From Nitrospirota bacterium (lineage in GTDB: Bacteria; Nitrospirota; Thermodesulfovibrionia; UBA6902; BMS3Bbin08): 8,080 bases of DNA. Each line of letters begins with the position of its first letter. Position 1 is the stretch's first letter. Made by a program: the position numbers and the translations under genes. Below the pieces are notes generated by a model. That model saw nothing but the letters and a program-made list of their open reading frames with translations, was not told the DNA's origin and searched no databases. Shown piece after piece: positions 1 through 5,298 of the stretch. The stretch covers positions 1 through 8,080 of the forward strand of contig JACQXH010000147.1 of the NCBI GenBank assembly GCA_016208845.1, in the 5' to 3' direction.

Positions 1-1428
1 AACTATGTCTATTTCATAATGATCGAGGAGCCGTTTCCATAAGGGTATTTTTCCCTCAGGCAGTACCTTGTTCTGTATGGATTCAACGGCATTTTGTATC
101 CAGACAGACTCCATAGTCACAGTATAATTTAACTGACGGGTATCAATAAAGGTTTTCTTCCACGGATAGAGGCGCCAGGCAAGATAACCCCCGAATCCCA
201 TGTCATTGAATATATTCCCTTCGATCTTATTGGACTCTATAAAATCAACTGCCTGCTTTGGCACAGAGCCTTTTACATTTTTCATAAAAGTGATCTTTTC
301 CACATCAATGAAACCTGCTGCAAATGTTGCTGATGAGATAAGGATCAGTAGCGAGGCTGCTAATTTAAACTTTGAACTTCTCATCTCTAATTTATTGAAA
401 TAAGGCTCCAGCAAGTAAGACAATTCCATGCCAAGTATCATTGTGCCGATGCAAACATAAAATATTACAAATCGCAGTGCGGTAATGCTCATATACAGCA
501 GGCATGCAAGGAAGACATAATGGCTGATATTTATTTTTTTATTTCTGAGGACTGCCAGGACAGGGAAAAGGCCTATCAATAAAATATATTCCCAGTCAAC
601 CGGCCTTATCTTTTCCCGGTAAAGGGTAAAGGGAGACATATATTCCTGTACGCCGCTTTGAAATAATTTATTCTGGCTTGTCAGGGTTGACAGGGCGCTA
701 AGGCCTGTCGGGTTTAATGCAGAGACAGCTACTGCCGCAAGACCTGCGATATAGAGTGTCAGGAGCCTTTGTCTGCCTGCTTGATCTTTCCTGTAAATAT
801 AGTTATATGTTTCGGCGCCCATAAATATGCTTATCATGAAAATGCCCAATATAAAACCGCCGTGAAGGTTGGCCCATATAAGCATTATAGGTATAAGTGA
901 AAATATTATGCGGCTTTTTTTCTGCCGGAACTCTTCAAGGATAAGAAAGACAATAACAACAAAAAGCATTGTAAACAGGACCGGCCTTTCTCCCGTAAAA
1001 GCCATTGTATGAATAAAAACAAAAAATGATAAAGGATATGCTATATAAACGCTGACTTTTTGTCTCTTAAACCACCAGGCGATAAGGAATATGATCGTGA
1101 GGAGTATGAACGATCTTAATACTATGATGCCTTTATCGCCAAATTGTTTATGAATACCATAAAATACTATCTGGGATAACCAGTACTGTTTTAATACCAG
1201 TCCGGTCCGTACGGGATTAATATCTTTATTCTCATCCAGATTGTTGACAAAAGAGAAAGGGTCTTTCTCGGGGAGGGCCTTGTTTTCAGCGATGTACTTG
1301 CCTGTTGAGAGGTGCCAGAAGAAATCATAATCCCAGAGCTTAATTGAGAGGTACTTGCTGGCAATAGCGCTGAACAACAGAAGAAAAGAAAAAAATATTA
1401 TTGTTTTTGTTATTTTGTCTATTTTCAT
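1..1428 (-). CDS. Polytopic membrane protein, GT-C glycosyltransferase-like, C-terminus cut by window edge
   Basis: An open frame of 476 codons runs from ATG at 1428 to the window edge without a stop, so the C-terminus is missing. A hydrophobic segment (residues about 9-27) is followed by an acidic loop, DYDFFWHLSTG (33-43), then roughly eight to ten further membrane segments between about 100 and 375, and a soluble part beginning near 385. Conserved-looking motifs are GERPVLFT (146-153), WANLHGGF (185-192), NPTG (239-242) and, in the soluble part, FNDMGFGGYLAWRLYP (407-422) followed by FIDTR (427-431). The acidic first loop and the overall layout resemble GT-C enzymes that transfer sugars from lipid carriers. 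A comparable family is usually annotated only as hypothetical or GT39-like. No catalytic assignment is possible here. It lies directly downstream of a pilin gene, so pilin glycosylation is a guess. An in-frame TAA at 1449-1447 makes 1428 the most upstream ATG. No Shine-Dalgarno is visible. Confidence 0.75.
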   Translation of the reverse strand, partial: MKIDKITKTIIFFSFLLLFSAIASKYLSIKLWDYDFFWHLSTGKYIAENKALPEKDPFSFVNNLDENKDINPVRTGLVLKQYWLSQIVFYGIHKQFGDKGIIVLRSFILLTIIFLIAWWFKRQKVSVYIAYPLSFFVFIHTMAFTGERPVLFTMLFVVIVFLILEEFRQKKSRIIFSLIPIMLIWANLHGGFILGIFMISIFMGAETYNYIYRKDQAGRQRLLTLYIAGLAAVAVSALNPTGLSALSTLTSQNKLFQSGVQEYMSPFTLYREKIRPVDWEYILLIGLFPVLAVLRNKKINISHYVFLACLLYMSITALRFVIFYVCIGTMILGMELSYLLEPYFNKLEMRSSKFKLAASLLILISSATFAAGFIDVEKITFMKNVKGSVPKQAVDFIESNKIEGNIFNDMGFGGYLAWRLYPWKKTFIDTRQLNYTVTMESVWIQNAVESIQNKVLPEGKIPLWKRLLDHYEIDIV

Positions 1429-1433
1429 GGCTG

Positions 1434-1477
1434 AAAAAAATTGGCGTTAGGAACTTCTGTTCCTAACGCCAATTTTT
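1434..1477 (-). terminator. Strong intrinsic terminator after the pilin gene, possibly bidirectional
   Basis: A perfect 14-base stem (1441-1454 TTGGCGTTAGGAAC and 1459-1472 GTTCCTAACGCCAA) encloses a 4-base loop. On the minus strand it is followed by seven T residues (1440-1434), and on the plus strand by five T (1473-1477). It begins 17 bases after the pilin stop codon, which fits termination of an abundant pilin mRNA. The T-tract ends only five bases before the ATG of the next minus-strand gene. Confidence 0.92.
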
Positions 1478-1493
1478 GTTAAATAATTACCAT

Positions 1494-2030
1494 CTAATCT
1501 GAATAAAGCACCTTATTGTGAATGATCTGTCCAGAAGCGTCCTGAGCCGTGACAACTACAGAGTAGGCACTAGCGTTAGATGTAACACTGCAAGAAATTT
1601 TGCCTGAGGCAGCAGCACCATTTATCCATAAGGAACCGGCGGTTGTTGCCCATGGAGACATTTCGCCCTGCAGGCCTTGTTTGGTGCTGACATACATTGA
1701 GCATAAGTTGGCTATCGCCTGTCCCAGGTCATAGTTGTTCATATCATCGTTACTGACCGAGCCATTTGCATTCGTGTCTACTTCAAACAGCTGTCCCTGG
1801 GTGCCTGTTCCGGCCGCGAGGCCCTTTAATGCGGAATTCAGCCATCCCTGCACATCAGGCTCTGCTGCTGCCGCTGCGCGTGTGACAGCGCCTTTCCTGG
1901 ATCTTTCCTGCATGCCGAGATAACCCGGGATCGCAATTGCTGCGAGGATACCGATGATCGCAACGACTATGAGCAGTTCGATCAGGGTAAAACCTTTTTG
2001 ATTTCTTAAATTGTCTACAGCCTTAAACAT
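1494..2030 (-). CDS. pilA: Type IV major pilin-like prepilin (PilA family) with a calcium-loop motif
   Basis: A prepilin of 178 residues. It has a 13-residue leader ending in Gly13, then Phe14 as the methylated mature residue 1 and Glu18 as mature Glu5 (QKG|FTLIELLIVVAIIGILA). These are hallmarks of class III/type IVa prepilins processed by PilD, and the mature protein is 165 residues. The N-terminal hydrophobic helix covers about 14-40. The globular domain holds two cysteines (110 and 147), the only pair available for a disulfide. Residues 85-96 (DTNANGSVSNDD) match the spacing of an EF-hand/dockerin loop. The gene has a strong ribosome site (AAAGGAGG, six bases before ATG), a sigma70-like promoter and a strong terminator, so it looks highly expressed and monocistronic. 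A closely related broken copy lies upstream at 2341-2865. A role as a minor pilin or pseudopilin is possible, but the expression signals favour a major subunit. The symbol is by family only. Confidence 0.92.
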   Translation of the reverse strand: MFKAVDNLRNQKGFTLIELLIVVAIIGILAAIAIPGYLGMQERSRKGAVTRAAAAAEPDVQGWLNSALKGLAAGTGTQGQLFEVDTNANGSVSNDDMNNYDLGQAIANLCSMYVSTKQGLQGEMSPWATTAGSLWINGAAASGKISCSVTSNASAYSVVVTAQDASGQIIHNKVLYSD

Positions 2031-2036
2031 ACGTTT

Positions 2037-2044
2037 CCTCCTTT
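2037..2044 (-). promoter_or_regulatory. Strong Shine-Dalgarno of the intact pilin
   Basis: AAAGGAGG on the minus strand ends six bases before the ATG at 2030 and fixes the pilin start. It is the only strong Shine-Dalgarno in front of a gene in this window. The same eight bases recur at 2096-2103, near the predicted transcription start. Confidence 0.88.
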
Positions 2045-2110
2045 AATATTACTTGACAATATAAATGAATCTCTTTACGGTTGTTCTGATTGCCACCTCC
2101 TTTCTCGTTA

Positions 2111-2140
2111 AGATTAAAAGCATTTCATATGACAAGTCAA
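2111..2140 (-). promoter_or_regulatory. Sigma70-like promoter of the intact pilin
   Basis: On the minus strand TTGACT (2140-2135) and TAATCT (2116-2111) are separated by 18 bases. They resemble the -35 and -10 elements TTGACA and TATAAT. Transcription would start near 2104, giving a 5' leader of about 74 bases. Many pilA genes use sigma54 promoters, but I see no TGGC-N8-TTGC element here. Confidence 0.5.
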
Positions 2141-2223
2141 GTCTTCTTTTTATTCTTATCGGCATATCCATAGATTTCTTTAGTTCTCTATAAATAGAAT
2201 ATAACATAATACATGGGAATAAA

Positions 2224-2239
2224 AGTGATGCCGGTCACA
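2224..2239. promoter_or_regulatory. CRP/FNR-family-like palindrome upstream of the pilin promoter
   Basis: The plus strand reads AGTGA-TGCCGG-TCACA, the reverse strand TGTGA-CCGGCA-TCACT. This is one base from the CRP consensus TGTGA-N6-TCACA. It lies about 84 bases upstream of the predicted -35, a distance compatible with class I activation of the intact pilin on the minus strand. Which regulator binds is unknown. Confidence 0.35.
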
Positions 2240-2340
2240 AAAGGCTGTCTTTGTTATAGAAAAAGTTTGATCCAAAAGGGATTTTCTTTAATTAACAGGA
2301 TAAATTAGAAGCTTTGCTGAGAGAAGGCATATGGATATTT

Positions 2341-2865
2341 CTAATCTGTATAAATATATTTTTGGTGTATCATCTGTCCGGAAGCGTCCTGAGCTGTGAT
2401 AACTATAGAGTAGGCATTAGCATTAGAAGTCACGCAGCAAGAAATTTAGCCTGAGTCAGCAGCACCATTTATCCATAAGGAACCTGCAGTTGCCGCCCAT
2501 GGGGACATTTCAGGCTGCAGAGCCTGTTTGGTGCTGACATACATTGAGCATAAGTTGGCTATGGCCTGTCCCAGGTCATAGTTGTTCATATCATCGTTAC
2601 TGACTGCGCCATTTGCATTTGTGTCAACTTCAAAAAGTTGACCTAATGATCCTGTTCCATTGGCTAACCCCCTTTGTGCCGAGTGCAGCCATGCCTGCAC
2701 CTCCGGTTCTGAGGCAGCAACACTTTTTGTGACAGAGCCTTTCCTCGACCTTTCCTGCATGCCGAGATACCCGGGAACTGCAATAGCGGCGAGAATGCCT
2801 ATCACAGCCATGACGATCAGGAGCTCAACAAGGGTAAAGCCCTTCTGCTTTGTTGATTTATTCAT
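2341..2865 (-). pseudogene. Second type IV pilin copy, interrupted by one nonsense codon
   Basis: This copy starts with MNKSTKQKG|FTLVELL (ATG at 2865, 8-residue leader before the cleavage Gly-Phe junction, Glu at mature position 5) and aligns without gaps to the intact pilin. A TAA at 2448-2446 ends it after 139 residues. Past that stop the same frame continues intact for 34 codons (I-S-C-C-V-T-S-N ... Q-K-Y-I-Y-T-D) to TAG at 2343-2341, matching the C-terminus of the intact copy. In the intact copy the codon is AAA (Lys), so one A-to-T change made the stop. The truncation removes the second cysteine and the last strands, leaving the remaining Cys unpaired. The EF-hand-like loop is kept (DTNANGAVSNDD). 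No Shine-Dalgarno precedes the ATG. The frame is open upstream to an ATG at 2976, but that extension is not pilin-like. A recent pseudogene, a silent donor copy and an assembly error are all possible. Confidence 0.8.
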
Positions 2866-3090
2866 AAATGCAGGCATTATAAACTTTACATTTATTTTAA
2901 TAGAAAAATCAATAGATATTATTACATAATTAAAAAAAGCCAAGCCTTCCAGATAAACTCTTCGAAGTTTTTTCATGATGCGCCTACCATCAGGCAGGTG
3001 CTGATTCGCGCAGATATTTAAGAGGCCGGGGTCTGGGGCAAGGATTGGGGATTAGTTTTTTGCTTATTTCCAATCCATAATTACTTTTAT

Positions 3091-3176
3091 AAATCTGTGC
3101 TTATCTTTCTGCCGGTAGGCATATCTGTGCGCATCTGTGTTAACCTGCCAGAGGCAGGCAAGTCCGTGGCTAAATA
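3091..3176. repeat. Degenerate ATCTGTG repeat interrupted by two small palindromes
   Basis: ATCTGTG occurs at 3093-3099, 3123-3129 and 3133-3139, followed by a variant TCCGTGG at 3163-3169. Between the copies sit TGCC-GGTA-GGCA (3110-3121) and CCTGCC-AGA-GGCAGG (3144-3158), each able to form a hairpin. The first is echoed in inverted orientation at 2982-2997 (GCCTACC-ATCA-GGCAG). The block lies just upstream of the binding-protein promoter, between divergent genes. Confidence 0.65.
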
Positions 3177-3193
3177 TTTTTTTAAATATATAA

Positions 3194-3222
3194 TTGACAA
3201 ATTGCTGCCTATGGATTAATTT
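3194..3222 (+). promoter_or_regulatory. Sigma70-like promoter of the peptide transporter operon
   Basis: A perfect -35 TTGACA (3194-3199) is followed after 17 bases by TAATTT (3217-3222), a weak -10. The predicted transcription start (about 3229-3231) falls at or next to the ATG at 3231. No Shine-Dalgarno precedes that ATG, so the transcript may be leaderless. Confidence 0.45.
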
Positions 3223-3230
3223 AACCTCAT

Positions 3231-4877
3231 ATGAAAAAAACGCTTCCTGTCTTTTTCATTCTTGCATTTTTTATATTTTGCACTTACTCCCTGCTGTTTG
3301 CGGCAGAGGCTGAAAAAGCAATTCAGGCCTCTGATGTTTCGTTCACACGTGCATACGGTGACGCATTAGTCACAGGATCTATAGGAGAGCCGAGTGTCCT
3401 GGTCCCCATGCTTGCAGGAGACAGCGCCTCGCATGATGTGGCAGGCCTGATATTTAACGGCCTTGTAAAATATGACACAGACCTCAGCGTCATCGGAGAC
3501 CTTGCCGAGTCATGGGAGGTCTCGCCCGACGGACTTATCATAACTTTCCATTTGAGAAGGGGAGTAAAGTGGGCGGACGGGGTTGAGTTTACCGCAGATG
3601 ATGTGATGTTTGGATTTAACACGATCAGAGACGAAAAAACACCTACAGCATACAAGGAAGATTTTCTTCAGGTGAAAAAGGCAGAGGTCCTTGATAAATA
3701 TACCTTCAGGGTAACTTATGAAAAACCTTTTGCACCTGCGCTCACTTCGTGGGGGAGTTTAGTAGTCCTTCCAAAACACCTTCTTGAAGGCAAGGACATA
3801 ACAAAAAGCGATTTTGCAAGAAACCCCATTGGCATGGGGCCGTACAAACTCAGCAAATGGACCGCGGGGCAGGAGGTCGTTCTCGACTCAAATAAAGATT
3901 ATTTTGAGGGAAGGCCTTATATAGACAGATATATTTACAGAATAATACCTGACTCTGCGACTCAATTCCTTGAACTGCAGGCAGGCAGTATTGATGTCAT
4001 GGGCCTTACCCCTATTCAGTTTACCAAGCAGACTGATACCATCTTTTTCAGGGAGAACTTCCAGAAATTCCGTTATCCGGTCCCAACGTATACATATTTG
4101 GGTCTTAACCTGAAGCACCCTTTCTTTAAAGACAAACGGGTGAGGCAGGCCATCGCTTATGCGATAGACAAAAATGAGATCATTGATGTAGTCCTCTTTG
4201 GTCTCGGAAGGCCGGCAACAGGCCCATATGTCCCGAATACCTGGTTTTACAATCCTGATGTAAAAAAATATGAGTACGATATTGGCAAGGCAAAGGCGCT
4301 TCTCAAAGAGGCAGGATGGGAAGACACAGATGAAGACGGTATCCTTGATAAGGAAGGAAGGCCTTTTGAATTTACCATTCTTACAAATATGGGCAACAGC
4401 CTGCGTGAAAATACCGCAACAATAATTCAATGGCGGCTTGAAAAGATCGGCATTAAAGTGCGGGTCAGGCTGCTTGAATGGAGCACATTTTTAAATGAGT
4501 TTGTTGATAAAAGGCGGTTTGAGGCAGTGATACTGGGGTGGAGCATAGGGTTTGAGCCTGATCAGTATGATACATGGTATTCGGGTAAGACAAAGGAGAA
4601 GGAATTCAATTTCGTGTCGTATAATAACCGCGAGGTCGATGAACTCCTCGAGAAAGGGAGGCGGACCTTCGATAAAGAGGAGAGGAAAAAGGCATACTTC
4701 AGGTTCCAGGAAATATTAGCGGACGAGCTGCCCTATATTTTTTTATACGTGCCGGATGCAACGCCCATTGTAAGTTCAAGATTCAAGGGCATTAAACCAA
4801 CAACTATAGGTATAAGTTATAATCTCCCTAAGTGGTATGTGCCCAGGGATCTGCAGAAGCACAGGATGGAAGAGTAA
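3231..4877 (+). CDS. Peptide/nickel-type ABC transporter substrate-binding protein (SBP family 5, DppA/OppA-like)
   Basis: A periplasmic binding protein of 548 residues, the usual size for family 5. It captures di- or oligopeptides (or a related ligand) and delivers them to the permeases encoded downstream. A signal peptide (KK, hydrophobic 6-23, FAA near 23-25) suits signal peptidase I. The Cys at 17 is not in a lipobox, so the protein is probably soluble. Family features include the LAESW segment (91-95), KWADGVEFTADDVMFGFN (113-130), the YLGLN...RVRQAIAYAIDK region starting near 288, and DTDEDGILD (365-373), a calcium-loop-like motif I recall as common in this family. The ligand cannot be predicted. 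The last 41 bases are overlapped in another frame by the S23-type gene, and the TAA stop lies inside that element's left inverted repeat. The gene heads an operon with two permeases. Confidence 0.93.
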   Translation: MKKTLPVFFILAFFIFCTYSLLFAAEAEKAIQASDVSFTRAYGDALVTGSIGEPSVLVPMLAGDSASHDVAGLIFNGLVKYDTDLSVIGDLAESWEVSPDGLIITFHLRRGVKWADGVEFTADDVMFGFNTIRDEKTPTAYKEDFLQVKKAEVLDKYTFRVTYEKPFAPALTSWGSLVVLPKHLLEGKDITKSDFARNPIGMGPYKLSKWTAGQEVVLDSNKDYFEGRPYIDRYIYRIIPDSATQFLELQAGSIDVMGLTPIQFTKQTDTIFFRENFQKFRYPVPTYTYLGLNLKHPFFKDKRVRQAIAYAIDKNEIIDVVLFGLGRPATGPYVPNTWFYNPDVKKYEYDIGKAKALLKEAGWEDTDEDGILDKEGRPFEFTILTNMGNSLRENTATIIQWRLEKIGIKVRVRLLEWSTFLNEFVDKRRFEAVILGWSIGFEPDQYDTWYSGKTKEKEFNFVSYNNREVDELLEKGRRTFDKEERKKAYFRFQEILADELPYIFLYVPDATPIVSSRFKGIKPTTIGISYNLPKWYVPRDLQKHRMEE

Positions 4878-5253
4878 GGCACAAAGACCAAGGATCATAA
4901 AGAACTATAGAGATTTAATTGTCTGGCAAAGGTCTATGGAGTTAGTGACAAGTGTTTATTTGGCAACTAAGACTTTTCCCAAGGAAGAAATTTATGGTCT
5001 TGTGCCTCAAATCAGGAGAAGTTGTGTTTCTATACCAAGCAATATAGCAGAAGGATATGGTAGATATTCTACAAATGACTACCTCCGGTTTCTTCAGGTT
5101 TCAAGGGGTTCTTTGTATGAGCTCCAAACCCAATTAGAGGTTTGTCACAATTTAAATTATCTGTCGAGAGAAAAATTTGAGGAACTATTTGAACAGAGCA
5201 GGGGAATTGAACGTATGCTATGCAGCTTAATAAGAAAAGTAGGACACAAGTAA
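4837..5253 (+). CDS. Four-helix-bundle protein, S23/23S rRNA intervening-sequence (IVP) family
   Basis: Residues 24-138 match the S23/IVP family: YRDLIVWQRSMELV (24-37), FPKEEIYGLVPQIRRS (47-62), VSIPSNIAEGYGR (64-76), YLRFLQVSRGSLYELQTQLE (82-101), and a fourth amphipathic helix (about 110-133). The family was first seen in intervening sequences of Leptospira-type 23S rRNA genes. It shares its fold with Avd of diversity-generating retroelements, and its biochemical role is unknown. Helices are rich in Arg and Lys, which fits nucleic-acid binding (inference). The start is uncertain. The only standard start that keeps the conserved YRDLIVWQ motif is ATG 4837, inside the end of the binding-protein gene in another frame. 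The next ATG (4936) would delete the motif. Residues 1-20 look like translated host and repeat sequence, so the original start codon may have been lost. The gene is bracketed by inverted GGCACAAAG repeats and lies inside a transporter operon. Confidence 0.82.
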   Translation: MCPGICRSTGWKSKAQRPRIIKNYRDLIVWQRSMELVTSVYLATKTFPKEEIYGLVPQIRRSCVSIPSNIAEGYGRYSTNDYLRFLQVSRGSLYELQTQLEVCHNLNYLSREKFEELFEQSRGIERMLCSLIRKVGHK

Positions 5254-5290
5254 ATGTCTTTGTGCCTCTGTGCCTTACTACTTTGTGCCT
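4874..5290 (+). mobile_element. Inverted-repeat cassette carrying the S23-family gene
   Basis: The left end GTAAGGCACAAAGAC (4874-4888) is mirrored on the right by GTCTTTGTGCC (5256-5266), an extra 8-base unit TCTGTGCC (5267-5274), and TTAC (5275-5278). Read from outside, GTAAGGCACA and TGTGCCTTAC form a perfect 10-base terminal inverted repeat. A further ACTTTGTGCCTGA follows at 5280-5292 and recurs exactly before the next permease gene. The cassette splits the binding protein from permease 1, which are normally adjacent. No transposase or clear target duplication is seen, so mobility is inferred from the repeats and context. Confidence 0.55.
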
Positions 5291-5298
5291 GATTTAAC

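Larger units (their letters stand above)
2031..2340. other. Intergenic region between the two pilin copies
   Basis: These 310 AT-rich bases hold the ribosome site, promoter and CRP-like palindrome listed separately. The rest (about 2141-2223 and 2240-2340) shows no credible coding frame, RNA gene or terminator. The lack of a hairpin terminator after the broken pilin means readthrough from that copy into the intact pilin is possible. Confidence 0.6.

Noticed and set aside
2080..2110. Sigma54 promoter for the pilin around TGGCAATC
   Set aside because: TGGCA is present on the minus strand but the GC of the -12 element is missing at the required spacing. A sigma70-like promoter fits better.
2141..2340. 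Cyclic-di-GMP or cGAMP (GEMM) riboswitch upstream of the pilin
   Set aside because: Some pilin genes are under such riboswitches, and GCAAAGC occurs at about 2313-2319 on the minus strand, but I could not fit the paired helices or the second conserved segment.
2866..2976. Extended N-terminus (37 residues) for the second pilin, starting at ATG 2976
   Set aside because: The prepilin signature needs a short leader ending in Gly before FTLVE. ATG 2865 gives this, and the upstream extension comes from AT-rich intergenic sequence without a ribosome site.
4365..4376. Calcium-loop-like D-T-D-E-D-G in the binding protein as a novelty
   Set aside because: Similar DTDGDGI-type segments are, to my knowledge, common in family 5 binding proteins, so this is ordinary, unlike the loop in the pilins.
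3888..4430. 180-residue open frame antisense to the binding-protein gene
   Set aside because: It lies wholly inside a well-supported family 5 binding-protein gene, has no family motifs and no ribosome site. Its composition is that of a shadow frame.
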